A stretch of DNA of 37,850 nucleotides, taken from assembly GCA_025459175.1 (NCBI GenBank), contig JALORC010000118.1, positions 1 to 37,850 on the forward strand, in the 5' to 3' direction. Below the pieces are notes generated by a model. That model did no database searches and was not told the DNA's origin. It worked only from the letters and a program-made list of their open reading frames with translations. This DNA comes from Planctomycetota bacterium. GTDB lineage: Bacteria > Planctomycetota > UBA1135 > UBA2386. A program made the translations under genes and the position numbers. How positions within the stretch are numbered: the stretch's first letter is position 1; each line of letters opens with the position of its first letter. This document shows, piece by piece, positions 22,703 to 32,336 of this stretch.

Positions 22703-24715
22703 GTGACGACCGGAGCCGACCACGAACGTCTGGGGCCGTATCGCCTGCTGCACGAACTCGGCCGCGGTGGCCAGGCCGTGGTCTGGCTGGCCGAGGACAC
22801 GCGCCTGGGTCGCCGGGTCGCGCTGAAGGTGCTGCCGGCACTCGGGCCCGGTTCCGAGTCCGTGTTGCGCCGGTTCCAGCGCGAAGCCGAGGTCACCTCG
22901 AAGCTCGAGCACCCGGCGATCTGTCCGATCTACGAGGCCGACATCGCCGGTGGGGTGCCGTTCCTGGCGATGCGCTTCGTCGACGGCGAGACGCTGGCGC
23001 GCCGCGTGGCCCGCCTCGGTGGGGCACCGGTGCTCGGCGACTGGAACGCGACGGCGACGTTCTTCGCCCGTGCCGCCAGGGCGCTGCACGCCGCCCACGA
23101 AGCCGGTGTACTGCACCGCGACATCAAGCCGGCGAACGTGATGGTGACGCCGGCCGGGGACCCGGTGTTGCTCGACTTCGGCCTCGCGCGGGCGGACAGC
23201 GAGGCTGCCCAGGCGCTGTCGCGCAGCGGCGATCACTCGGGCACGCCGACCTACATGAGTCCGGAGCAGATGAGCGGTCGCCCGCCGCTCGATCGGCGCA
23301 GCGACGTCTACTCGCTGGGTTGCACGCTGTTCGAGTGCCTGACCGGCCGCGCGCCGTTCACCGCGCCGACGCTGGCCGGCCTGCTGCAGGCCGTGTTGCA
23401 CGAGGAGATCCAGGACGTGCGCCGGCTGCGTGCCGAGGTGCCCGTCGATCTTGCGGTGATCACCGCCACCGCGACCGCGAAGGACCGCGAGCGGCGCTAC
23501 CGTTCGGCGCTCGAGCTGGCGCTGGACCTCGAGCGCTTCGTGCAGCTCGAACCGATCGCGGCGCGGCCGGAGACGCGTCTGCAGCGGGCGCGGCGCTGGG
23601 TGCGGCGCAATCCCGCACTGGCGGGCAGTCTCGCGGCGGTGGTGGTGCTGCTGCTGACGGCGATGACGCTGCTGAGCTATGGCCTCGGTGCTGCCGGTCG
23701 GGCGGCGCTGGAGGCGAAGCTGCGCGAACAGGCCGACCAGCAGCTGGCGGCCGCCGAGCTCGAGCAGGCGCGGCAGCGGCAGGCGGCGGCCGATCGCGAA
23801 CTCGCCGCTCGCGCCGACGATCTGTCGATGCGCCTGGGCACGCTGAGCTTCGGGGTCGCGGGTGGCGCCGTGGCGGTCGCGGCGCTGGCGCCGGAGTTCG
23901 AGGCGGTGCTGCGCGCTGCCGGCATCGCGCTGACCGGCGCCGCGGACGTCGAGCCGGCGATCGCGACGCTGCGCGCCGTGCAGCTGCGCGACGGCGATGC
24001 AGGCCGGGCGCTGCTGGGGGCGCTGCGCAACCTCGCGCTGTTGGCCGGCGAGCCGTCACCGCGCGGGGATCTGCTGCGGCAGGTCGGGGCCGCGTTCCAC
24101 GATGCGGCGTTGCGGCCGTTCGCGGCCGCGCGCGATCGTTGGGAGCGACAGCGGGTCGACGAGTTCGGGCCGCTGCTGCAGGAATCGGCGCTGGCGGCGC
24201 TCGGCCCCGAGCAGTGTGCCGAGGCCGCGTCGATGCTGATGCGGGTCGACGGTCGCGAGGCCATCGTGCTGGCGCTGCTCGATCGTGCGATCCGGTTGCG
24301 TCCGGATTCGTTCGCGCTGCACTACCAGCGCGCCGGACTCGCGCTCGGTCGGGCCTCCGCGGCTGCCGCGTCGCCGCCGTCGCTGGCGCACGTGCAGTCG
24401 GCGGTCGAGCACCTGCGGGCCGCGGTGGCGCTGCGTCCGCAGTCCGGTCTGGCGCGCGCGGTGCTCGCGGGAGCGTTGGCGTTCCGCGCGCACCTCGGTG
24501 GCGACGATGCCGGCTTCGCGGCGGCCTGGGCGATGATGGCCACCGCGACCGAGGTCGAGCCGCAGAGCAGCCTGGTGTGGCTGTTGCGCGCCGACTTCCT
24601 GCGCCGCATGCCCGATCAGGCGGCCGAGGCGAAAGCTGCTTGCGAACGCGCGTTGCAGCTCGAGCCCGGACTGGTGCCGGCGCAGCAGCTGCTGCAGCAA
24701 CTGCGTGGCAACTGA
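22703..24715 (+). CDS. Transmembrane Ser/Thr protein kinase with TPR-like C-terminal domain
   Basis: A 670-residue Hanks-type kinase. Catalytic domain about 13-280: glycine loop ELGRGGQAVVW (18-28), Lys42 in VALKVL, Glu63 in REAEV, HRDIKPANVMV (138-148), DFGLA (158-162), activation segment GTPTYMSPEQ (180-189), RSDVYSLGCTLFECLTGRAPF. A transmembrane helix (306-326, GSLAAVVVLLLTAMTLLSYG) is followed by a Q/A/E-rich coiled coil (335-385) and a helical extracytoplasmic domain with TPR-like repeats (ALLDRAIRLRPDSFALHYQR, ERALQLEPGLVPAQQLLQQL). It probably transduces an envelope signal to cytoplasmic targets. It starts with GTG at 22703. All catalytic residues are present, so it should be active. 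Confidence 0.92.
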   Translation: MTTGADHERLGPYRLLHELGRGGQAVVWLAEDTRLGRRVALKVLPALGPGSESVLRRFQREAEVTSKLEHPAICPIYEADIAGGVPFLAMRFVDGETLARRVARLGGAPVLGDWNATATFFARAARALHAAHEAGVLHRDIKPANVMVTPAGDPVLLDFGLARADSEAAQALSRSGDHSGTPTYMSPEQMSGRPPLDRRSDVYSLGCTLFECLTGRAPFTAPTLAGLLQAVLHEEIQDVRRLRAEVPVDLAVITATATAKDRERRYRSALELALDLERFVQLEPIAARPETRLQRARRWVRRNPALAGSLAAVVVLLLTAMTLLSYGLGAAGRAALEAKLREQADQQLAAAELEQARQRQAAADRELAARADDLSMRLGTLSFGVAGGAVAVAALAPEFEAVLRAAGIALTGAADVEPAIATLRAVQLRDGDAGRALLGALRNLALLAGEPSPRGDLLRQVGAAFHDAALRPFAAARDRWERQRVDEFGPLLQESALAALGPEQCAEAASMLMRVDGREAIVLALLDRAIRLRPDSFALHYQRAGLALGRASAAAASPPSLAHVQSAVEHLRAAVALRPQSGLARAVLAGALAFRAHLGGDDAGFAAAWAMMATATEVEPQSSLVWLLRADFLRRMPDQAAEAKAACERALQLEPGLVPAQQLLQQLRGN

Positions 24716-24731
24716 GCAGCTGCCGCGTTCC

Positions 24732-24791
24732 GTCCCGCGTTGCGGCGTCCCGGCAATCGCTGAGCCGGGTCGCCTCGCGGGCGAGCCGGCT
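24732..24791. repeat. 60-bp direct repeat, copy 1
   Basis: A 60-base sequence beginning GTCCCGCGTTGCGGCGTCCC and ending GGGCGAGCCGGCT, identical to 24843-24902. Each copy can fold: CCGGC...GCCGG, and CCGG-G-TCGCC-TCGCG-GGCGA-G-CCGG. It starts 16 bases after the kinase stop. Confidence 0.85.
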
Positions 24792-24842
24792 GCCAAGGAG
24801 ACGACGCAGCGGGGCCGGTTGCGTCGATTTCGTGGTTGGTGA

Positions 24843-24902
24843 GTCCCGCGTTGCGGCGTCCCGGCAATCGCTGAGCCGGGTCGCCTCGCGGGCGAGCCGG
24901 CT
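24843..24902. repeat. 60-bp direct repeat, copy 2
   Basis: A perfect second copy, offset by 111 bases, separated from copy 1 by 51 unique bases. Its last base is the first base of the reverse-complemented stop of the esterase gene, so the repeats fill the gap between two convergent genes. Confidence 0.85.
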
Positions 24903-26047
24903 CAGAACGGCGTCGCCAGCGCGTTGGTGAGCCGCACGATCACGCCGGCTTCGAGACCCTGCCACCACGCGGCGGTGCCGCCGAGCCCGGCCGGCACCGG
25001 CACCGTCGTCGTCACCGTGGTGATGCGGGCCGTGGTCGGCAGCAGGCTGGTGCCGACCACCAGCAGCCCGGCCGGGTCGAGGCCGAGCAGGCCGACGCCG
25101 GGCACCGGCAGGTTCGCCGGACCGGTGCTGTAGCCGAGCACGTAGAAGTCACCGCCGAGCCCGTGCTGGTCGAGTTCGACCACGCCGGGGCTGGCGAACC
25201 CCGGCCGCACCGAGAGCCCGGCAAGCGGCGCCAGGTCAAGGTGTTGCCACGCGAACGCGAGCGCGTCGTCGAAGTAGAACTGACCGAACTCGGTCCACGC
25301 GCTGTGTCCGGCACCGACGATCGGGTGGAACTCGTACGGCAGGCCCACCGCCTGCGCCCGCGCGACCAGGGCCAGCGCCTCGCTGAAGGCGACGGTCTGG
25401 TCGGCAGTGCCGTGGGTGATGAACAGCGGCGGTTCGCCGGCTTGCATCGAATCGAGCACCGGCAGCGCGCCCCACAGTTCGACCACCATGCGCACGCGCG
25501 ACGAGAAGCCCGGGTTGCCGGAGTTGCCTTCGTCGGTGCTGGTGTAGGCCGAGCTCATCACGGTGGCCGCACCGGCCGAACCGCCGAGCGCGGCGATGCG
25601 CGTGGGGTCGACGCGGTGGGTGCCGGCGTTGGCGCGCAGCCAGCGCACCGCGGCCTGGAAGTCGTGCACCGCATCCTGCACCACCTGCGGCGTGGTCGGG
25701 ATGCCGGCCTGACCGAGCCGGTAGTCGATCGAGATCGCGACGTAGCCGGCGCTCGCCAGCCGATTGCAGACGCCGACCATCGCGCCCATGCCGCGGCTGC
25801 CGCCGACGAAGCCGCCGCCGTGCACGACGACGAACGCCGGCCGCGCCGCCGCGGTGTCGCCGGTGGGCTGGTAGAGGTCGAGCAACAGGTCCTCGGGCTG
25901 GTTGGTGAACTGGTTGATCGCGTTGCCGTAGACGATGCCGTTGGTGCGCGTGACGGTGGGGAAGACCGGGTCGCGGAACCGGCATTGCTGGGCGGCCAGG
26001 GAGCCGAGCAGCAGGGACACGGACAGCAGGGCGCAGGGGATTCGCAT
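24902..26047 (-). CDS. Secreted alpha/beta-hydrolase (esterase/lipase) with C-terminal tail domain
   Basis: A 381-residue exported hydrolase. Signal peptide 1-20 (MRIPCALLSVSLLLGSLAAQ). The catalytic domain, about 30-275, resembles BD-FAE/carboxylesterase type enzymes: oxyanion motif VVVHGGGFVGGS (His76-Gly-Gly-Gly79), nucleophile Ser157 in GGSAGA, Asp216 in THGTADQTV and His248 in VGAGHSAW. It probably splits ester bonds of plant or algal polymers or lipids; substrate unknown. Residues 285-381 are an extra beta domain ending LTNALATPF, shared with two other exported proteins in this window. It converges on the kinase gene; the spacer holds the 60-bp repeats. Confidence 0.88.
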   Translation of the reverse strand: MRIPCALLSVSLLLGSLAAQQCRFRDPVFPTVTRTNGIVYGNAINQFTNQPEDLLLDLYQPTGDTAAARPAFVVVHGGGFVGGSRGMGAMVGVCNRLASAGYVAISIDYRLGQAGIPTTPQVVQDAVHDFQAAVRWLRANAGTHRVDPTRIAALGGSAGAATVMSSAYTSTDEGNSGNPGFSSRVRMVVELWGALPVLDSMQAGEPPLFITHGTADQTVAFSEALALVARAQAVGLPYEFHPIVGAGHSAWTEFGQFYFDDALAFAWQHLDLAPLAGLSVRPGFASPGVVELDQHGLGGDFYVLGYSTGPANLPVPGVGLLGLDPAGLLVVGTSLLPTTARITTVTTTVPVPAGLGGTAAWWQGLEAGVIVRLTNALATPF

Positions 26048-26187
26048 GGTGAGTGCGGGTGGGTGGCGGGCAGGATGGACCGATCGGACGAGCGCGGCGC
26101 CCGCTTCGTTCCCTCGGGTGGGGCGATTGGCGGCACCGCGACCCCACGATACCCGGCGACGGCTCGAGCGTTCGCGGCCCGAGGGGC

Positions 26188-26952
26188 TCAGGCGGCGCCG
26201 AACACCGCGATGGCGGCCTTGATCGCCGCGTAGGCCAGCATCACCGTGGTGACGACGACGATGACCCGCCGCATCGCCCCGGCCCCCTTGGCGACGGCCC
26301 AGCCGCTGGCATGGTAGGAGCCGATCGCGGTGCCGAGCGCGAGCCACAGCGAGGGGCCGATCGCCATCGCATCGGCCGACCAGAAGCTGCCGACGCTGGC
26401 GATGCAGGTGACGATCACCAGCGTGCTCTTCGCCACCGCGAGGTTGAGCAGGTCGCGGCCGAACGTCGCGGTCAGCAGCAGCGTCGACAGCAAGCCGGCG
26501 CCGACCTGCGCGTAGCCCATGTGGATGCCGGCGAAGAAGCAGCCGAGCGGGCCGGCCCAGGCCGGGTAGATCCGTTCGGGAGCGTTCTCGACGATCGGTC
26601 GCGTCTGCTGCCGCAGCAGCAGCCCGAGCACGACCACGAGGTAGCTCCAGAACACCCAGTCCGGCAGCTGCAGCGCGAGCCAGCTGCCGATCGGCGCGCC
26701 GGGCACTGCCCACAGCGAAGCGAGCCATGTCTGCAGCGACGCGCGCTTGCCGGCGCGCAGGTAGCCGAGCAGCGCGAACAGGCCGACGCACAAGCCGGCC
26801 GGGCGCAGCGACGGGTTGGCGATCGCGAGCGGCAGGCCGCACGCATACTCGAACGCCATCAGGCCGACGATGCCGGCCCCGCCGGCGAGGTTGTTGATGG
26901 CGCCCATCACCACGCCGGCGGCGACGGTGATGGCGATCGTGATCGGGTCCAA
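26188..26952 (-). CDS. TauE/SafE family membrane permease
   Basis: A 254-residue polytopic membrane protein with about eight hydrophobic helices. The N-terminal GVVMGAINNLAGGAGIVGLM is the TauE/SafE signature (usually 'G...G....l.GgGGg.l'), with a second internal copy CFFAGIHMGYAQVGAGLLST. These transporters export sulfite or organosulfonates or small anions; the substrate cannot be told here. It begins with TTG at 26952, 21 bases downstream of the mdh stop, so it is likely cotranscribed with mdh. No sulfur-metabolism gene is adjacent. Confidence 0.82.
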   Translation of the reverse strand: MDPITIAITVAAGVVMGAINNLAGGAGIVGLMAFEYACGLPLAIANPSLRPAGLCVGLFALLGYLRAGKRASLQTWLASLWAVPGAPIGSWLALQLPDWVFWSYLVVVLGLLLRQQTRPIVENAPERIYPAWAGPLGCFFAGIHMGYAQVGAGLLSTLLLTATFGRDLLNLAVAKSTLVIVTCIASVGSFWSADAMAIGPSLWLALGTAIGSYHASGWAVAKGAGAMRRVIVVVTTVMLAYAAIKAAIAVFGAA

Positions 26953-26973
26953 GGTCGGTCGCTGGCGCGGCGA

Positions 26974-27960
<987 letters not shown>

Positions 27961-28053
27961 CCAGGCATTGCATCGATCGGGCGGCCGCTTTCAAGCGTGA
28001 GCTGGCTCGCCCAGGGATGGGGCGCGGGGGGAGTTGGGTAGGCTGCCGCCTCG

Positions 28054-28356
28054 TCAGCCGACGTCGCTCTCGCCGTCCGCGGTCAGATGCCGGTCCACCA
28101 GCGGCGCCAGTTCTTGTTGCCAGACCCGCCGATACTCCGGGTGCCGGAAGAAGATCTCCGCCGCGGTCTTGGTCTCGAAGCCGGAGAACAGCGCGAGGTT
28201 GTAGCCCTGATGGTCCGAGGCGACGTTGTGCACGACCGCGAGGTGGTCGACGCCCGGCATCGACTCGATCAGCCGCTGCAGCGACTCCCGCGCGATGCGG
28301 ACCCGGTCCAGGGCGATGCCGGACTTCAGCGCGAACAGGATCGTGCGGTGGAACAT
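28054..28356 (-). CDS. Dabb-domain (stress-responsive A/B barrel) protein
   Basis: A 100-residue protein made of one Dabb domain, a dimeric ferredoxin-like alpha/beta barrel. The start MFHRTILFALKSGI, the helix RIARESLQRLIESMPGVDHL, the strand YNLALFSGFETKTAAEIFFRH and HPEYRRVWQQELAPLVD match the family. In other bacteria such domains act as small enzymes or bind hydrophobic ligands; the role here is unknown. It follows the secreted protein gene at 28399-29568 by 42 bases on the same strand. Confidence 0.85.
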   Translation of the reverse strand: MFHRTILFALKSGIALDRVRIARESLQRLIESMPGVDHLAVVHNVASDHQGYNLALFSGFETKTAAEIFFRHPEYRRVWQQELAPLVDRHLTADGESDVG

Positions 28357-28398
28357 GTACCGCGCATCGTCGGGGTCAGGCCGCCACCGAGCAATTGA

Positions 28399-29568
28399 TC
28401 AGTTCCAGGCGAAGCGGACCGGCGCCCCGATCGTGAGCCCGCCGCTCGGATCGATGGCGACCGACTGCAGGCTGAGCACGAAGAACGGCGGCACCGCGGC
28501 GAATGTCTGGCTGAAGCTGGCGGTGCCGCTGGCCGGCAGGATCGTGATGTCGAGCACCGGATCGCTCGGCAGCAGCCAGGCCTGGCCCCACGGCGTCGCG
28601 TACGGCGCCGTCGCGGTGCCGGCGAACGTCACCAGGGCATCGCCGGCGCTGCCGGTGAGCGTCGCCTGCAGCGTGGTGGCCGCGGTGGCGACGGCGAGCC
28701 CGGGCATCGGCGTCGACAGCACCGGCATCGGCCCGACGATCGCCGGCGAACCGAGCACGACCACGGATGGATCGAGGCGCAGCGCACCGCCGGTGCCCTC
28801 GATCGAAGCCTGGGTCGCCGGCGCCCACGGCCGCCGCTGGATCTGCGTGCTGCCGGTGACCTCGAGCGTGCCGCCGTTCATCAGCACCCCGGCGGTCGGA
28901 ATCGGGAACGAGAACGGGAAAGCGCCGAGGATCTCGCCGCCCTGGACCAGCGCGCTGCCGGAAACGAGGTGCAGCCCCGCGGTGTGGACGCCGATCGGGC
29001 TGATCGTCGAGGCGGCGAAGCTCGCCTGCGAGTTGTCGATGCGAACGTGCGGCAGCCAGCAGTCGCGGCAGCTGACCTGAGCCGAGTTGATCAGGTGCAG
29101 TTCGCCGTCGGCGTTGGTGCCGGCGGTGGCCGTGAAGGTGGTGGCGCCGAAGACGACCGGGCCGGTGCAACCCGAGATCCGCATCGGCGCGAACGATCCG
29201 GGCGTGCCGACCACGGCGGTCTGGTCGAAGATCACCGTGCCTGCGCACTGCAGGCAGGCGATGCCCCGCACGAGGCCGCCGGTCACGATCGCGACTTCGT
29301 TGGCGGGAAGACCCTGCAGCGTGAGGGCGTTGCCAGTGAGGCCCGGGGCGGTGATTTCGGCGGTCGGCTGCAGCTCGAAGCGCAGCCCCTTGGTGCAGAC
29401 CACCGCGCCATAGAGCCCCGGCTGCACATCGAGGATGTCCCCGGGCGCCGCGGTCTGCACGGCGTTCTGCAGCGCGGCGCCGCCGCCGGTCACGATGTGG
29501 GTGGTCTGGGCCGCGAGCGCTGCGGTCAACAGCAGCACGATGCCGGCAGGGCGCAGGTTCCCGAGCAT
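28399..29568 (-). CDS. Secreted beta-helix-like protein with C-terminal tail domain
   Basis: A 389-residue exported protein. Signal peptide from ATG 29568 (MLGNLRPAGIVLLLTAALAA). The central part (about 25-270) has the short-strand turn pattern of right-handed beta-helices: ALQNAVQTAAPGDILDVQPG at the start, as in pectate-lyase-like folds, then GGLVRGIACLQCAGTVIFDQ and repeating hydrophobic strands. Catalytic residues of a polysaccharide lyase are not recognised. The last ~100 residues end ILPASGTASF...VRFAWN and align in layout and length with the C-termini of the proteins at 6151-8670 and 24902-26047. CATGAT stands six bases before the ATG; GGAGGG between them is too close to serve as Shine-Dalgarno. 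Confidence 0.75.
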   Translation of the reverse strand: MLGNLRPAGIVLLLTAALAAQTTHIVTGGGAALQNAVQTAAPGDILDVQPGLYGAVVCTKGLRFELQPTAEITAPGLTGNALTLQGLPANEVAIVTGGLVRGIACLQCAGTVIFDQTAVVGTPGSFAPMRISGCTGPVVFGATTFTATAGTNADGELHLINSAQVSCRDCWLPHVRIDNSQASFAASTISPIGVHTAGLHLVSGSALVQGGEILGAFPFSFPIPTAGVLMNGGTLEVTGSTQIQRRPWAPATQASIEGTGGALRLDPSVVVLGSPAIVGPMPVLSTPMPGLAVATAATTLQATLTGSAGDALVTFAGTATAPYATPWGQAWLLPSDPVLDITILPASGTASFSQTFAAVPPFFVLSLQSVAIDPSGGLTIGAPVRFAWN

Positions 29569-29574
29569 CCCTCC

Positions 29575-29580
29575 ATCATG
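29575..29580 (-). promoter_or_regulatory. -10-like box CATGAT, 6 nt before the ATG at 29568
   Basis: CATGAT-N6-ATG on the minus strand, the same hexamer and spacing as upstream of glpD (37027-37032). Confidence 0.45.
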
Positions 29581-29644
29581 CCGGTTGGCGAGCGGCGGCG
29601 CCTGTCCGGGGCGCGCCTTTCTGGCCCCGGCGGGGCCGGACTGC

Positions 29645-30049
29645 TCAGGCGGGCTTGGCCAACCGCAGCGGGCGGCGCGGGTGTTCTTCCTGGCCCGGCG
29701 GGTGGCCGAAGCAGACCGACGACTCACCCTCCTCCCAGCAGAACACGACCGGACCGGACTTGCTGTGGCCGGGGATGTGCACCGTCAGCGGCGCCGTGCG
29801 CAGGACCGTCATGCCGAGCCCCTCGAGCTCGGCGTTGCAGTTGCGCAGCGCCTCGTCGTGCTCCCAGATCCGCGCGTCGAGCTCGGCGAGCTCGCTGCGC
29901 AGGCCTTCCGGGGTGGCGGCGGCTTCGAGCTGTTCACGCTCCCGGGCCAGGGTGCGCCGAGCGCTGCGGCGCTCGATGAGCTCAGTGGCGATGGCCCGTA
30001 CCAGCTTCAGCACCTGGTTCGCTGCCTTCAGATCGTAGGTGCGCTTCAT
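29645..30049 (-). CDS. DUF2203 family protein
   Basis: A 134-residue cytoplasmic protein of the DUF2203 family. The N-terminal YDLKAANQVLKLVRAIATEL matches the family opening ('ft.eeAn.lLP.v..i..el'), followed by a long coiled-coil helix pair and the conserved C-terminal core LGMTVLRTAPLTVHIPGHSK, then VVFCWEEGESSVCFGHPPGQ ('v.LCWklGE..i.fwH'). Function is unknown; members often sit near respiratory or stress genes. It is divergent from the ETF-QO gene (148 bases), with AAAGGA eight bases before its ATG. Confidence 0.85.
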   Translation of the reverse strand: MKRTYDLKAANQVLKLVRAIATELIERRSARRTLAREREQLEAAATPEGLRSELAELDARIWEHDEALRNCNAELEGLGMTVLRTAPLTVHIPGHSKSGPVVFCWEEGESSVCFGHPPGQEEHPRRPLRLAKPA

Positions 30050-30126
30050 GGGTCGGGTCCTTTCGGTGCGGGGTCTTGCACCTTGATGGCGACCAGCTCA
30101 GAACGGGCGATCGGCCGCCGTCGTTG

Positions 30127-30147
30127 CAGAGCGCCATCGTTGCTCTG
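30127..30147. promoter_or_regulatory. Inverted repeat in the divergent DUF2203 / ETF-QO spacer
   Basis: CAGAGC-N9-GCTCTG in the 148-base intergenic region, 50 bases before the ETF-QO start, next to TAGTGT at 30148. It could be an operator for a dimeric regulator, but may be chance. Confidence 0.3.
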
Positions 30148-30197
30148 TAGTGTGACGCAGCGCATCGGTTACCAAGCCGCGTGCGAACGAAAACCTC

Positions 30198-31916
30198 ATG
30201 ACCGAACGCGATGTGATGGAGTTCGACGTCGTGGTGGTCGGCGCCGGTCCGGCCGGCCTCGCCACCGCGATCCACCTGGCCAACCAGATCGAGCAGCACA
30301 ACGCGGCGGTCGCGAAATCCGGCCAAGGGCAAGCGCTGAAACCGGAGATCTGCCTGATCGAGAAGGCGGCCGAACTCGGCAACCACTCGATCTCCGGCGC
30401 CGTGATGGATCCGAAGGGCCTCGATGCGCTGCTGCCCGGCTGGCGCACGATGGAACCGAAGGCGCCGATCGAGGCCGAGGTGCACGACGACTACGCGATG
30501 TGGCTGACCGAGAAGGGCGGCATGCGTTTCCCCGTCACACCGCCGCCGCTGAAGAACCACGGCAACTTCGTCATCTCGCTGAACAAGATGGTGAAGTGGC
30601 TCGGCGCGATCGCCGAGCAGAAGGGCATCCAGGTGTTCCCGGGCTTCCCCGGCGCCAAGCTGATGCGCGACGGCAACAAGGTCACCGGCGTGCAGCTCGG
30701 CGACGCCGGCGTCGACAAGCACGGGCAGCCGAAGGGGAACTTCCAGGCCGGCGGCATCCTGGCCGGCAAGCTGGTCGTGCTCGCCGAGGGCAGCCGCGGC
30801 TCGATGACCAAGCAGCTGATCGCCGACCTGAAGCTCGAGGGCAAGAACCCGCAGGTCTACGGCATCGGCGTCAAGGAAGTCTGGGAGGTGCCGAAGGGCC
30901 AGTGTGCGCCGGGCCTGGTCGTGCACACGCTGGGCTACCCGCTCGACAGCCACACGTTCGGCGGCGGCTGGATCTACGGCATGGGCGAGTCGGAGGGCGG
31001 CAAGAACCTGGTCTCGATCGGCCTCGTCGTCGGTCTCGACTACCGCGACCCGACGATGGACGCGCACCGGCAGCTGCAGCGCATGAAGCTGCACCCGAAG
31101 GTCGCCCCGTTCCTGCGCGGCGGCAAGATGCTGCACTACGGCGCCAAGTCGCTGCCCGAGGGCGGCCTCTACTCGATGCCGAAGACGTTCGGCGATGGCT
31201 TCGTGCTGGTCGGCGACAGCGCCGGCCTGATGAACAGCATGCGGCTCAAGGGCATCCACCTGGCGATGCGCTCGGGCATGCTGGCGGCGGAGACGGCGTT
31301 CGCGTGCCTGCAGAAGGGCGACTTCTCCGCGGCGGCGACCGGGCTCTACGCCGAGAAGATGAAGGCCGACTGGGTGCACGCCGAGCTGTGGAAGTGCCGC
31401 AACTTCCACCAGGGCTTCCACAAGGGGCGCCTGGCCGGCCTGATCAACGGCGCCTTCGCGACGTTGTTCGGTGGCAAGGGCACGCTGTGGTCGGACAACA
31501 AGACCAGCAACGCCGGCCACACCTACATGCAGAAGGTCGGCGCCTACTTCGGTGGGAAGGGCAAGCCGCAGCTCGACAAGCTGCCCGAGGACGGCGTGCT
31601 GACGTTCGACAAGCTGACCTCGGTCTACAGCTCCGGCACGATGCACGAGGAGGACCAGCCGTGCCACCTCGTGGTGACGCAGCCGGACCTGTGCTCGACG
31701 CGCTGCGTCGAGGAGTTCGGCAACCCGTGCCAGCACTTCTGCCCGGCCGCGGTCTACGAGATGGAGCCGAAGGCGGGCAGCAAGCACGGCGTCGACCTGA
31801 AGATCAACGCCAGCAACTGCGTGCACTGCAAGACCTGCGACATCATGGACCCGTACCAGGTCATCAACTGGGTGACGCCGGAAGGCGGCGGCGGGCCGAA
31901 CTACACCAACCTCTGA
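30198..31916 (+). CDS. Electron transfer flavoprotein-ubiquinone oxidoreductase
   Basis: A 572-residue membrane-associated FAD and 4Fe-4S enzyme that passes electrons from ETF, reduced by acyl-CoA and amino-acid dehydrogenases, to the quinone pool. The FAD Rossmann motif VVVGAGPAGLATAIHL lies at 12-27, then IEKAAELGNHSISGAVMDPK, VLAEGSRGSMTKQL, YPLDSHTFGGGWIYGM and VLVGDSAGLMNSMRLKGIHLAM. The ferredoxin-like end carries the cluster ligands Cys515 in HFCPAAVYE and Cys541, 544, 547 in NCVHCKTCDI, and closes with GGGGPNYTNL as in the mitochondrial ETF-QO. ETF alpha/beta genes are not in the window. The ATG at 30198 lacks a clear box or Shine-Dalgarno. Confidence 0.96.
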   Translation: MTERDVMEFDVVVVGAGPAGLATAIHLANQIEQHNAAVAKSGQGQALKPEICLIEKAAELGNHSISGAVMDPKGLDALLPGWRTMEPKAPIEAEVHDDYAMWLTEKGGMRFPVTPPPLKNHGNFVISLNKMVKWLGAIAEQKGIQVFPGFPGAKLMRDGNKVTGVQLGDAGVDKHGQPKGNFQAGGILAGKLVVLAEGSRGSMTKQLIADLKLEGKNPQVYGIGVKEVWEVPKGQCAPGLVVHTLGYPLDSHTFGGGWIYGMGESEGGKNLVSIGLVVGLDYRDPTMDAHRQLQRMKLHPKVAPFLRGGKMLHYGAKSLPEGGLYSMPKTFGDGFVLVGDSAGLMNSMRLKGIHLAMRSGMLAAETAFACLQKGDFSAAATGLYAEKMKADWVHAELWKCRNFHQGFHKGRLAGLINGAFATLFGGKGTLWSDNKTSNAGHTYMQKVGAYFGGKGKPQLDKLPEDGVLTFDKLTSVYSSGTMHEEDQPCHLVVTQPDLCSTRCVEEFGNPCQHFCPAAVYEMEPKAGSKHGVDLKINASNCVHCKTCDIMDPYQVINWVTPEGGGGPNYTNL

Positions 31917-31983
31917 GGTCGGCCCACAGCGGTCGGGTACAGCGTGCGGTCGGCGCGGCGCGGCGCTTCGCCGCCGCCGATCG

Positions 31984-32301
31984 TCACGACGACTCGTTGT
32001 CGCTGTCGGCAGCCAGCTCGGCGCGCAGTTCGAGCAGCCGCAACCGCGCTTCCTCGAACTGGATCTCGGCCTCGGTCAGCGAACTCGCGCTGCCCTGGCC
32101 GGCGCGGTTCAGCTCGCGCAGCTGGTCGACCTGCTGTTGGCGCAGCGCGACGATGCGCTCGGCGGCGGCGATCTTCTCGCGCACGATCGTGCGCGTGGCC
32201 GGATTGAGTTCGCGCGCCTGGGTGCCGCGGTTGCCGATCGCGGCGATGCAACCCGACAGCGGCAGCAGGAACAACACTGGCAGCAGGCTCTTCATGGTCA
32301 T
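31984..32301 (-). CDS. Small coiled-coil lipoprotein
   Basis: A 105-residue protein with lipoprotein signal (MTMKSLLPVLFLLPLSGC; lipobox LSGC). The mature part is nearly all helix: RTIVREKIAAAERIVALRQQ, QVDQLRELNRAG, then SSLTEAEIQFEEARLRLLEL. It predicts a long coiled coil with a short Gly/Ser break, reminiscent of one hairpin of TolC-like or Lpp-like proteins. Function unknown; probably an envelope spacer or an efflux-associated lipoprotein. The ATG at 32301 is preceded by TACGCT-N6; ATG 32295 is an alternative. It lies 35 bases after the haem protein gene on the same strand. Confidence 0.75.
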   Translation of the reverse strand: MTMKSLLPVLFLLPLSGCIAAIGNRGTQARELNPATRTIVREKIAAAERIVALRQQQVDQLRELNRAGQGSASSLTEAEIQFEEARLRLLELRAELAADSDNESS

Positions 32302-32307
32302 GGTGCC

Positions 32308-32313
32308 AGCGTA
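32308..32313 (-). promoter_or_regulatory. -10-like box TACGCT, 6 nt before the lipoprotein ATG
   Basis: TACGCT-N6-ATG on the minus strand. The identical box and spacing recur before the next two minus-strand genes (33617 and 34489). Confidence 0.55.
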
Positions 32314-32336
32314 GCCAGAGCCGTAGTACTCCGAAA

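Noticed and set aside
24732..24902. CRISPR array
   Set aside because: Only two copies of 60 bases, no third repeat, no cas gene, and the repeat length and spacing do not fit.
31951..31978. Terminator from GCGGCG/CGCCGC runs after the ETF-QO gene
   Set aside because: On base-by-base pairing the stem breaks after one or two pairs; it is only a GC run.
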